From NCBI RefSeq assembly GCF_022662195.1, contig NZ_JAKMCS010000012.1, forward strand, positions 1 through 64,000: a stretch of 64,000 nucleotides of DNA. The letters are read 5' to 3'. Below, in pieces: positions 38,248 through 46,698 of the stretch. Position 1 is the stretch's first letter, and each line of letters starts with the position of its first letter. Made by a program: the position numbers and the translations under genes. This stretch comes from Aestuariivivens insulae. Its GTDB lineage: Bacteria > Bacteroidota > Bacteroidia > Flavobacteriales > Flavobacteriaceae. The notes beneath the pieces are model-generated. The model was given only the letters and a program-made list of their open reading frames with translations. It was not told the DNA's origin and did no database searches.

Positions 38248-40299
38248 TTATTCTGGGTACTCAATTCGTAAATGGTAAATGTTTGCTAGCTTGTGCTTTA
38301 ACACCTTTTTAATTGATTCTATTTCTTTAAAAGTGATGTTCGCATTTAAAAATTGTTCCTCCTCTATCTGCTTATCTATTATGTTTTCTACAAAAACATC
38401 TATCTTAGTTGAAGTTGGTTCTTTTAAACTTTTAGAAGCCGCTTCCACACTATCACACATCATTAAAATAGCCGTTTCCTTACTAAAAGGCTTTGGTCCT
38501 GGATAACTGTAATCCAATTTATCCACAATAACATCCTGTAGCTCCTTTTCCTTCATATAAAAATAATACACTATGCTTGTGCCGTGGTGGGTTCTAATGA
38601 AATCAATCACCCTATCCGGTAGTTTATTTTTTCTCGCTATTTCTATCCCGTTAATAACATGATCAACAATAATTTTAGCACTCTCCCTAGATGAAAGTTC
38701 GTCATGAGGGCTAATTCCTGTAGATTGGTTTTCGGTAAAATAGGTTGGATTTTTCATCTTACCAATATCATGATATAATGCCCCCACCCTAATCAACATG
38801 GCATTGGCACCTACTTCATTAGCGCAAGCTTCAGCTAGATTTGCCACGTTTAAAGAGTGATGAAACGTCCCAGGCGCCTTATTTGATAACTCTTTTAGTA
38901 ACTTAGAATTGGTATCCGATAATTCCAAAAGAGAAACATCAGACACCAGGCCAAACAATTTTTCGTAAGCATAAATTAATGGCTGTACGAACAAAGTTGC
39001 CAAACCGCACAAAATAAACCATGCAAAAGTCTCCCATTTTATGGTTTCTACGGTTCCTTCATGAATTACAAAAAACGCGAAGTAAGCCACGATATATATT
39101 AACGTAATCTGCCCTACCGAAATAAACAAATTGGCACGCTTATAAAGTTCTGAAACGGTAAGAATGGTTACAATACCCGCTATAATTTGAAGGAACATAT
39201 ACTCGTAGCTATTAGGTACAATAAACCCTAATAACAATACCGTAATAACATGAGCAAACAACCCTAACCGGGCATCGAAAAAGGCTTTAAATACCAAAGG
39301 CAATATACAAATAGGAACAACATAGATGTATTTTGAATTGTAATTAACCACCAGCGTTGTTATGAATATGATAAGGAAAATATTAAAGAAGATGAATGTC
39401 ACCTTAGTATTGTCATCGAAAACAGATTGCCTATACTTTCTTAAAAACAATAACAGCATCAATAAAGCCAAAGCAACCAATAGTGTATAGGCAAACAGTA
39501 TCCAATTATAATTGGATGCGCTCCAAACTTGGGATTCGTATTCAGACTTTAATGAATTTAAAAGCAGATACTTATCACCTTCAACAATTTCACCCTTGGA
39601 GATGATTAAAGTCCCCCTTTCTACACTTCCCCTGGCATATGAAATATTTTTATATTCATCCTGCAAAGCTTTATCGGTAAATGATTTATCAAATGACAGA
39701 TTGGGTTCTATGATGTCAAAAAACAAGGAAACAAAACTACTTTTATAAGCTTCTAGGTTTTTAACCAATAAGCTGTTAGTTATAACATCCGATATGGCAT
39801 CTGGTTTTATTAAGTTTGAAAAAAACGTTTTTTCTGTTATCGTTCTACTGTTTAGAATGACCACAGGTTTTTCATCAGGAAAATCATAGGCCTGATCCAA
39901 AATACCATTTTTATACAGCTTCTCAATAGTTGCCTTACCTACATTAAACAAAAGGTTACGATCCAATCTTGGAATAGTATCTGAAAAAACGTTGTTGAAT
40001 TCGGTCTCATAAGCCCCTTTAACCTTATTAACAACAATACTATCCAAATTAAAATACAAAACTGCATTATTGGCTATTGTTTCTTTCTCTGCTTCAATTT
40101 CTTCATTGGATTTTTTAATGGCAAAATCAAAAGGGGCATATAAATTTTCGGATTGCCAAGGTTTTCCTTTTTCAAAATTGTATTTAAACTTTCCACTCTT
40201 AGGGAATAAATACACAATTAAAAATGTAGCACTTATAAAAAGCAATCCTTTGTATATTAAGGAATGGTTTCTGTAAAGTTTGTTTATTAGGTCTTTCAT
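38248..40299 (-). CDS. 7TM-HD domain phosphodiesterase (PgpH-like, predicted c-di-AMP hydrolase)
   Basis: A 683-residue membrane protein: an N-terminal transmembrane helix, an extracytoplasmic 7TMR-HDED domain (about 45-280), seven hydrophobic helices (about 285-470), and a cytoplasmic HD domain with 'FHHSLNVANLAEACANEVGANAMLIRVGALYHDIGKM' (the HD pair near residue 510) and 'DFIRTHHGTSIVYYFY'. This architecture is that of PgpH, which hydrolyses cyclic di-AMP in Firmicutes. Substrate is inferred from the family. It is not linked to its neighbours. Confidence 0.88.
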   Translation of the reverse strand: MKDLINKLYRNHSLIYKGLLFISATFLIVYLFPKSGKFKYNFEKGKPWQSENLYAPFDFAIKKSNEEIEAEKETIANNAVLYFNLDSIVVNKVKGAYETEFNNVFSDTIPRLDRNLLFNVGKATIEKLYKNGILDQAYDFPDEKPVVILNSRTITEKTFFSNLIKPDAISDVITNSLLVKNLEAYKSSFVSLFFDIIEPNLSFDKSFTDKALQDEYKNISYARGSVERGTLIISKGEIVEGDKYLLLNSLKSEYESQVWSASNYNWILFAYTLLVALALLMLLLFLRKYRQSVFDDNTKVTFIFFNIFLIIFITTLVVNYNSKYIYVVPICILPLVFKAFFDARLGLFAHVITVLLLGFIVPNSYEYMFLQIIAGIVTILTVSELYKRANLFISVGQITLIYIVAYFAFFVIHEGTVETIKWETFAWFILCGLATLFVQPLIYAYEKLFGLVSDVSLLELSDTNSKLLKELSNKAPGTFHHSLNVANLAEACANEVGANAMLIRVGALYHDIGKMKNPTYFTENQSTGISPHDELSSRESAKIIVDHVINGIEIARKNKLPDRVIDFIRTHHGTSIVYYFYMKEKELQDVIVDKLDYSYPGPKPFSKETAILMMCDSVEAASKSLKEPTSTKIDVFVENIIDKQIEEEQFLNANITFKEIESIKKVLKHKLANIYHLRIEYPE

Positions 40300-40321
40300 C
40301 TATTCACTTTTATTACTTTTA

Positions 40322-40339
40322 TCCCGATAGCTATCGGGA
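40322..40339. repeat. Perfect 18-bp palindrome TCCCGATAGCTATCGGGA
   Basis: Two 9-base halves are exact reverse complements with no spacer. This CCCGATAGCTATCGGG element is common between genes in flavobacterial chromosomes. It lies just upstream of the pgpH-like start. Function is unknown. Confidence 0.5.
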
Positions 40340-40550
40340 ATTAGATGTAACCCCTTTAAGCCAGCTGGCAAGTTTCATGTTTAAACTTACGTATATAATA
40401 TTTATATATGACCGTTACATGAAAAGAATTCAAGTTTTTCAAAAATAATAAAATAATGGGGGCTTTTTGATTTTTTATATTAACTGATTCGTTCGCCTTA
40501 ATAGTAAAAAAATCCTTATTTTCGCAAGTATCTAACTCAATGCTATTTTA

Positions 40551-41729
40551 ATGAATAAAGACGTTGTAATAGTTTCGGCTATAAGGACTCCAATAGGTAG
40601 TTTTTTAGGAGGATTATCGACTGTCCCCGCTCCTGTTTTAGGAGCAACAGCCATTAAGGGCGCTTTGGAAAAAATTAACCTCAACCCAGAAATGGTTGAT
40701 GAAGTTATTATGGGACAAGTAGTTCAGGCTGGCTCTGGACAAGCACCTGCCAGACAAGCGGCCATTAAGGCCGGCATACCCAATACGGTGCCATGTACAA
40801 CCGTAAACAAGGTGTGTGCTTCTGGTATGAAAGCTGTAATGCAAGCAGCTCAAGCGATTATGCTTGGCGATGCAGATGTTGTTGTTGCTGGTGGTATGGA
40901 AAACATGAGCCTGATTCCACATTATTTACACGCTCGTAATGGCAATAAATTTGGTCCTATATCATTGATCGACGGTATGCAAAAAGATGGCTTGGTAGAT
41001 GCCTACGACCAAAATGCCATGGGCGTTTGTGCCGATGCCTGTGCTCTTGAATACAACTTTTCTAGAGAAGAACAGGATGCCTATGCCGTACAATCATATA
41101 AGCGTTCTGCTGAAGCTTGGCAAACCGGAAAATTTAACAATGAAATTGTTCCTGTTGAAGTTCCACAACGTCGTGGTGAGTCTATACTTGTTGCCGAAGA
41201 TGAAGAGTACAAGAATGTTAAGTTGGATAAAATACCACAGCTTAGGCCAGCCTTCACAAAAGAGGGCACCGTTACAGCTGCTAATGCCTCTACCATAAAT
41301 GATGGTGCTGGTGTTATGGTATTAATGAGTAAAGATAAAGCTGAATCGTTAGGCTTAAAGCCACTCGCAACCATTAAGGGTTATGCTGATGCTGCACAGG
41401 AGCCAAAATGGTTTACCACGGCTCCAGCCAAAGCCTTACCCAAAGCTTTGGATAAAGCTGGAATAACTCTAAAAGATGTGGATTATTTTGAATTTAATGA
41501 GGCCTTTTCAGTAGTTGGGCTTGCCAATATGAAAATACTAGGGCTTAACGATAACAATGTAAATGTCAATGGTGGCGCCGTTTCATTAGGACACCCACTG
41601 GGATGTTCTGGAGTTAGAATCCTTATTACACTTCTTAATGTATTAGAACAAAACAATGCTAAGATTGGAGCAGCAGCTATTTGCAATGGTGGTGGCGGTG
41701 CTTCGGCAGTTATTATTGAACGCAACTAA
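40551..41729 (+). CDS. Acetyl-CoA C-acetyltransferase (thiolase)
   Basis: A 392-residue biosynthetic-length thiolase with all catalytic residues in canonical positions: nucleophile Cys89 in 'NKVCASGMKA', His348 in 'SLGHPLGCSG' and Cys378 in 'ICNGGGGASA'. Pro/Ala-rich and 'NEAFSVV' (about 316) signatures are present. It condenses two acetyl-CoA to acetoacetyl-CoA or cleaves it. In this window no other fatty-acid or ketone gene accompanies it, so direction is not decided. The NlpC/P60 gene starts 6 bases after its stop, indicating a shared transcript. Confidence 0.93.
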   Translation: MNKDVVIVSAIRTPIGSFLGGLSTVPAPVLGATAIKGALEKINLNPEMVDEVIMGQVVQAGSGQAPARQAAIKAGIPNTVPCTTVNKVCASGMKAVMQAAQAIMLGDADVVVAGGMENMSLIPHYLHARNGNKFGPISLIDGMQKDGLVDAYDQNAMGVCADACALEYNFSREEQDAYAVQSYKRSAEAWQTGKFNNEIVPVEVPQRRGESILVAEDEEYKNVKLDKIPQLRPAFTKEGTVTAANASTINDGAGVMVLMSKDKAESLGLKPLATIKGYADAAQEPKWFTTAPAKALPKALDKAGITLKDVDYFEFNEAFSVVGLANMKILGLNDNNVNVNGGAVSLGHPLGCSGVRILITLLNVLEQNNAKIGAAAICNGGGGASAVIIERN

Positions 41730-41735
41730 TTTTTA

Positions 41736-42485
41736 ATGCAATACGGAATTTGTAATTTAAGCATTGTTCCTCTAAGGCTCGACCCTTCAGATAAAAGTGA
41801 ACTCGTATCACAAATACTCTATGGTGAGTATTTTAAAGTTATAGAACCGCGCAAATCTTGGAGTAAAATTAGACTGGACTTTGATGGGTATGAAGGTTGG
41901 ATTGACAATAAGCAATATACCGAAATTGATAAGGACCTATATAACACCCTAAAAAAGGAAAAACCTAGGCTTACTGCCGATTTGGTTGAATTTATCCAGG
42001 ACGAAAATCACCAACTCCATCCCATATTAATGGGGTCTTCCCTAAATGGTTTGCCTGTATTAAAACACCATTTTGATGGTAATGCCATTGAAGGTAAGAT
42101 GGCGAAAAGCAACCTTATAAAAACGGCATTCCTATATCTAAACACGCCATATTTATGGGGTGGCAAAACCCCTTTCGGAATTGATTGTTCTGGTTTCACA
42201 CAAATGGTATATAAACTTAATGGCTATAAACTGTTGCGTGATGCCTCACAACAAGCCACACAAGGTGAAGCCCTTAGTTTTATTGAAGAAAGCGAACCAG
42301 GTGATTTGGCGTTTTTTGACAATAATGAAGGGGAAATAATTCATGTGGGCATTATCATGGAAGACAACTATATTATACATGCCCATGGTAAGGTAAGGGT
42401 TGACCGATTAGACCATTCTGGGATTTACAATGTGGATAAAAGAATGCATACCCATAAACTTAGAGTCATAAAAAAGATTATATAA
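41736..42485 (+). CDS. NlpC/P60 (C40) peptidase with SH3-like N-terminal domain
   Basis: 249 residues. The N-terminal half (about 1-65) is an SH3b-like domain ('CNLSIVPLRLDPSDKSELVSQILYGEYFKVIE'). The C-terminal half is NlpC/P60 with catalytic Cys151 in 'GIDCSGFTQMVY', His203 in 'IIHVGIIM' and His215 in 'IIHAHGKVRVD'. Such enzymes cut gamma-D-Glu-diaminopimelate bonds in peptidoglycan peptides. No classical signal peptide is seen, so it may be a cytoplasmic recycling enzyme, as in other Bacteroidota proteins of this size. It is followed by a strong terminator. Confidence 0.9.
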   Translation: MQYGICNLSIVPLRLDPSDKSELVSQILYGEYFKVIEPRKSWSKIRLDFDGYEGWIDNKQYTEIDKDLYNTLKKEKPRLTADLVEFIQDENHQLHPILMGSSLNGLPVLKHHFDGNAIEGKMAKSNLIKTAFLYLNTPYLWGGKTPFGIDCSGFTQMVYKLNGYKLLRDASQQATQGEALSFIEESEPGDLAFFDNNEGEIIHVGIIMEDNYIIHAHGKVRVDRLDHSGIYNVDKRMHTHKLRVIKKII

Positions 42486-42541
42486 AAAAGCCGCATGCAC
42501 TTCGAGAACCTCAGCGACCATACGGCTTTAATTTTTATTTA
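42485..42541. terminator. Bidirectional terminator
   Basis: AAAAAGCCGCATG and CATACGGCTTTAATTTTT form a stem with one mismatch around a loop that contains a 'CTTCGAGAACCTCAGC' sequence. It separates the convergent NlpC/P60 and TPR genes. Confidence 0.7.
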
Positions 42542-42551
42542 AAAGAGGTGT

Positions 42552-43799
42552 TTATTGCCCCTCCAAAGTTTCTACCTTAGCTTTCAATGCTTTGTAGTTG
42601 GCAGTATCGCCAGTAACACTATAAATATTCATTAAGGTTTTAGCGGCATTAATATTTTCTGGATCAATTTCTAATGCTTTTGATAAATACGGTATAGCAT
42701 CTTTATATAACTGTTGACGCTCTTCTTTTAGCTCCTCATATCTTTTGTCATCTTCTTTAGAGGTCCCCAACCCATTCATTTCTTGAATAAGTGGCTCTTC
42801 ACGGCTTAACACTAGAGCTGCCATATTAATATAAGCGTTTACATAATTAGGATCTAACTCAATAGCCTTTTTGTAATACTTCTTGGCATTTTCTTTATCA
42901 TCAGATTCTGAAGCTATAACGCCCAAGTTGTATTGTAATTCTGGATTCTTAGGATCCATTTTTGTTGCTTCTTCCAAAAGCTCCTTAAATTTATCCTTAT
43001 TGCCCATCTTATAATGCACATTAGCTTCACTAAGAATAAGGTTTATATCCTCTGGACTCTCTGCCCTGGCATCTTTCATAGCTTCAAGAGCCTTTTCGTT
43101 ATTGCCCTCACTTACATAAATAAGAGCAACATTCTTAACTATTTCTGCTTTTTTAGATTCTGTTTTGCGCTCTCCTGGCTTAATATGGGTACCACTTTTT
43201 ACATATAAATCCCTAGTGGTTTTGTCTAAAACTTCCTCTTCTCCAGTTTCCTTATTAGTCGCATAATATTCTGTAGCAACGCCTGTGTAACCTATCTTTT
43301 TTAATTCTTCGTATAATTTTAAAGCCCTATCGTATTCTTGGACGTTAACTGCTGTCGCTGCTGCATAATAAAGGAACAATGTATCTTTTGGAGAAGTTCT
43401 AAAGGCATGTTCGAAATGTTTTGAAGCCTTCGAAAAATCTTTTGCTTCATACGCCTTGTTTCCTTTAGTTAATATATTATTGGTCATTTGCTGTTTAATC
43501 TCAGCTATTTCTGATCCGTAAGCCCCATCAACCTTATTAAAGCTTTCTAGTGCTTGATCAATATCTTGATTAGAACCTGCTCCTCCTGCATAGAGGGCTT
43601 GCCCCAATAAATAATAGTATTTTGCCTTATTCTTTTCATCCATTGCAGACATTAAAGCCTTAGCTTGGTTTAAAGCCGCTTTAGCTTCTGCATAATTAGT
43701 CCCTTTAATAGCTTTTTCTGCTGTTTTCAACTCTTTCTTTTGCGCAAATGAAAATGCGCCAATCGAAACAGCTAAAGCTACGATAACTTGTTTTTTCAT
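42552..43799 (-). CDS. TPR-repeat protein, exported
   Basis: A 415-residue protein with a signal peptide ('KKQVIVALAVSIGAFSFAQ') and tetratricopeptide repeats throughout, clearest at 'GNKAYEAKDFSKASKHFEHAFRTSPKDTLFLYYAA', 'LIYVSEGNNEKALEAMKDARAESPEDINLILSEANVHYKMGN' and 'ENAKKYYKKAIELDPNYVNAYINMAAL'. It is periplasmic or membrane-associated and probably a protein-interaction scaffold. The gene lies downstream of gyrA, separated by a perfect hairpin; linkage with gyrA is seen in related genomes but its function is unknown. Confidence 0.8.
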   Translation of the reverse strand: MKKQVIVALAVSIGAFSFAQKKELKTAEKAIKGTNYAEAKAALNQAKALMSAMDEKNKAKYYYLLGQALYAGGAGSNQDIDQALESFNKVDGAYGSEIAEIKQQMTNNILTKGNKAYEAKDFSKASKHFEHAFRTSPKDTLFLYYAAATAVNVQEYDRALKLYEELKKIGYTGVATEYYATNKETGEEEVLDKTTRDLYVKSGTHIKPGERKTESKKAEIVKNVALIYVSEGNNEKALEAMKDARAESPEDINLILSEANVHYKMGNKDKFKELLEEATKMDPKNPELQYNLGVIASESDDKENAKKYYKKAIELDPNYVNAYINMAALVLSREEPLIQEMNGLGTSKEDDKRYEELKEERQQLYKDAIPYLSKALEIDPENINAAKTLMNIYSVTGDTANYKALKAKVETLEGQ

Positions 43800-43838
43800 G
43801 AGTGTGTTTAAATTTATTGTTTTTTATCGGTTATATGT

Positions 43839-43888
43839 AACATCCATGTGTCCTTATACTATACGATAAAGGTCTTAGCATGGATGTT
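43839..43888. terminator. Long-loop perfect hairpin between gyrA and the TPR gene
   Basis: AACATCCATG (43839-43848) and CATGGATGTT (43879-43888) are exact reverse complements with a 30-base loop. There is no strong T run directly after it, so it may be a weak terminator, a processing site or a regulator binding site rather than a classical terminator. Confidence 0.45.
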
Positions 43889-43911
43889 CCATTTTAAAAT
43901 AATATTAGCTT

Positions 43912-46449
43912 TTAACTTTCTGCTTTATTTTCGTCCAAATTACTATCAAGAGTTGTGCCACCCTCCGAATCATTAGCATTTTCAATAGCTTCAGCATCTT
44001 CAACTTCATCATCTTCATGCATTACTTTTGCAACAGCAGCTATGGAATCACCATTTCTAAGGTTGATTAGTTTAACACCTTGTGTTGCCCGGCCCATCAC
44101 CCTTAAATCTTCAACAGCCATACGAATAGCTATTCCAGATTTGTTGATAATCATTAAGTCATCTGCATCAGTCACATTCTTAATGGCCACTAAATTACCT
44201 GTTTTCTCTGTAATTGAAATGGTTTTAACTCCTTTTCCACCTCGGTTGGTAATTCTATAATCTTCTAAACTAGAACGTTTACCATAGCCATTTTCAGAAA
44301 CAACCAATATATTGCTTTCCATATCGTCTACGGCTATCATTCCAACTACTTCATCACTATCGTTGGCTAAAGTAATACCTCGAACCCCTGAAGCATTACG
44401 CCCCATAGGTCGCGTTTTGGCCTCCTCAAAACGAATGGCTTTACCCGATTTAAGTGCCAACATCACTTGGCTATTACCGGTGGTTAGTTTGGCTTCCAGT
44501 AATTCATCGTCCTCTTTAATGGTAATGGCATTAATACCATTGGTACGTGGGCGCGAATATTGTTCTAAAGACGTTTTCTTTACCTGTCCGTTTTTAGTCG
44601 CCATAATAACATAGTGGTTATTAATATAATCTTCGTCCTTAAGGTCTTGCGTACAAATAAATGCCATGACCTTATCGTCCTGTTCTATATTAATAAGGTT
44701 TTGGATAGCACGTCCTTTAGACGTTTTACTACCTTCTGGGATTTCGTAAACACGCATCCAGAAACACTTTCCTTTTTGTGTGAAGAACAACATATATTGG
44801 TGATTGGTCCCCACAAACAAGTGTTCTAAAAAGTCTTCGTTACGCGTGGTTGATGCCTTTTGCCCAACGCCACCTCTGTTTTGTGTTTTATATTCGGTAA
44901 GTGAAGTACGCTTTATATAGCCCGCATGGGAAATGGTAATTACCACTTTTTCATCTGGAATCATATCCTCAATACTTAAATCACCTCCAGCATATTCTAT
45001 AATTGAACGACGCTCATCACCATACTTTTCCTTAACCTGAAGCAATTCTTCCTTAATGATTTCCATACGACGCTCTTTCTTGTCTAAGATATCTTTTAAG
45101 TCTTCGATGGTCTTTAATAGCTCTTCATACTCTAAGCGTAACTTATCTTGCTCTAAGCCTGTAAGCTGTCGCAATCGCATTTCAACAATGGCCTTCGCTT
45201 GAATTTCGGATAATTTGAAGCGTTCCATTAACTTTTCGCGTGCTTCATCGGCATTGGATGATGCTCGAATTAATGCAATAACTTCATCTATATTATCAGA
45301 TGCTATAATTAATCCTTCCAGGATATGGGCACGTTCTTCAGCCTTACGTAATTCATATTTCGTACGTCTAACCACAACCTCATGCCTATGCTCCACAAAA
45401 TAATGGATCAAGTCCTTTAGATTGAGCAGTTGCGGACGACCGTCTACCAAAGCAATATTGTTCACACTAAACGACGACTGTAAAGCCGTATATTTATATA
45501 ACTTATTAAGAACGATATTAGGAATGGCATCACGCTTCAGTACATAAACTATACGCATACCATTTCTATCGGACTCATCACGAATAGTTGAAATACCTTC
45601 TAATTTCTTTTCGTTCACCAAATCGGCAGTCTTTTTAATCATATCTGCCTTATTGACCTGATAAGGGATTTCGGTCACTATAACACATTCCCTACCATTA
45701 ACTTCTTCAATATTGGCGTTTCCGCGAATCACTATTCTGCCACGACCTGTTTGGAATGCTTCCTTTACTCCATCGTAACCATAAATGGTCCCTCCAGTTG
45801 GAAAATCTGGTGCCTTTACATATTTTATGAGTTCATCGACTTCAATAGTATTATCCTCGATATAAGCCACTGTACCATCTACAACTTCAGAAAGGTTGTG
45901 GGGTGGCATATTGGTAGCCATTCCAACCGCAATACCAGACGCACCATTTACCAGCAATCCAGGAATACGCGTTGGCAAAACTGTTGGCTCTTGTAAGGTG
46001 TCGTCGAAATTTAATTTATGGTCTACAGTTTCTTTGTCGATATCTGCCAACATGTCTTCCGATATCTTGCGCATACGTGCTTCGGTATAACGCATTGCTG
46101 CTGGGCTATCGCCATCTATCGATCCAAAGTTACCTTGACCATCAACAAGCATGTAGCGCAAACTCCATTCTTGTGCCATACGCACCATAGCATCATAAAC
46201 CGATGTATCTCCATGAGGGTGGTATTTACCTAAAACCTCACCAACTATTCTTGCAGATTTTTTGTGAGCTGAATTCGACCTTACTCCCAATTCGTGCATA
46301 CCATAAAGTACGCGTCTATGTACTGGTTTTAAACCGTCTCTAACATCTGGTAGAGCACGTGACACAATGACCGACATTGAGTAATCAATGTATGCCGATT
46401 TCATTTCATCCTCAATATTAATAGGGATCAATTTTTCTCCTTCTGCCAT
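43912..46449 (-). CDS. gyrA: DNA gyrase subunit A
   Basis: 845 residues. The N-terminal breakage-reunion domain carries the quinolone-resistance region '[25 protein letters not shown]', and the active-site Tyr121 lies in '[10 protein letters not shown]'. '[28 protein letters not shown]' and coiled-coil segments follow. The C-terminal beta-pinwheel has six blades and the GyrA box-like '[10 protein letters not shown]' near 540, which distinguishes it from ParC. The acidic tail ('[18 protein letters not shown]') is common in the phylum. Ser at the position equivalent to E. coli Ser83 ('GDTSVYD') suggests no target-site quinolone resistance. Confidence 0.97.
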   Translation of the reverse strand: MAEGEKLIPINIEDEMKSAYIDYSMSVIVSRALPDVRDGLKPVHRRVLYGMHELGVRSNSAHKKSARIVGEVLGKYHPHGDTSVYDAMVRMAQEWSLRYMLVDGQGNFGSIDGDSPAAMRYTEARMRKISEDMLADIDKETVDHKLNFDDTLQEPTVLPTRIPGLLVNGASGIAVGMATNMPPHNLSEVVDGTVAYIEDNTIEVDELIKYVKAPDFPTGGTIYGYDGVKEAFQTGRGRIVIRGNANIEEVNGRECVIVTEIPYQVNKADMIKKTADLVNEKKLEGISTIRDESDRNGMRIVYVLKRDAIPNIVLNKLYKYTALQSSFSVNNIALVDGRPQLLNLKDLIHYFVEHRHEVVVRRTKYELRKAEERAHILEGLIIASDNIDEVIALIRASSNADEAREKLMERFKLSEIQAKAIVEMRLRQLTGLEQDKLRLEYEELLKTIEDLKDILDKKERRMEIIKEELLQVKEKYGDERRSIIEYAGGDLSIEDMIPDEKVVITISHAGYIKRTSLTEYKTQNRGGVGQKASTTRNEDFLEHLFVGTNHQYMLFFTQKGKCFWMRVYEIPEGSKTSKGRAIQNLINIEQDDKVMAFICTQDLKDEDYINNHYVIMATKNGQVKKTSLEQYSRPRTNGINAITIKEDDELLEAKLTTGNSQVMLALKSGKAIRFEEAKTRPMGRNASGVRGITLANDSDEVVGMIAVDDMESNILVVSENGYGKRSSLEDYRITNRGGKGVKTISITEKTGNLVAIKNVTDADDLMIINKSGIAIRMAVEDLRVMGRATQGVKLINLRNGDSIAAVAKVMHEDDEVEDAEAIENANDSEGGTTLDSNLDENKAES

Positions 46450-46685
46450 ATATTATTTAATTAAATTTTATCAATTTTTCAAAACATGCTAATATAAGTA
46501 TTTCATTAGTTATACTAAGCTTTTCCAGCGTATTTTTTTGATGGTTTTTATTAACAATTTAAGCAGCTTTTTTAGTTAATAAGTATCTGCCAAAATGTTT
46601 TGATTTTATAAAGATTTTTTCGTCAATTAGCATTTTAAGGTATAGTTTTTGCCTTTAGTAACTATTATTAGTATTTTTAATGCAG

Positions 46686-46692
46686 AAAGGAG
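46686..46692 (+). promoter_or_regulatory. Strong Shine-Dalgarno sequence of clpC
   Basis: AAAGGAG ends 6 bases before the clpC ATG (46699). Most genes in this window have no such sequence, as is normal for Bacteroidota, so this one stands out. The rest of the gyrA-clpC gap (46450-46698) is AT-rich, with a loose -7-like TATAGTTTTTG near 46642. Confidence 0.55.
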
Positions 46693-46698
46693 ACTATT

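Noticed and set aside
37981-38271. 96-residue plus-strand frame overlapping tRNA-Ser
   Set aside because: It runs antisense across the whole tRNA-Ser gene and has no family resemblance; it is a chance frame.
40551-42485. Fatty-acid or polyhydroxyalkanoate operon around the thiolase
   Set aside because: The only linked gene is an NlpC/P60 peptidase; no reductase, synthase or dehydrogenase is nearby.
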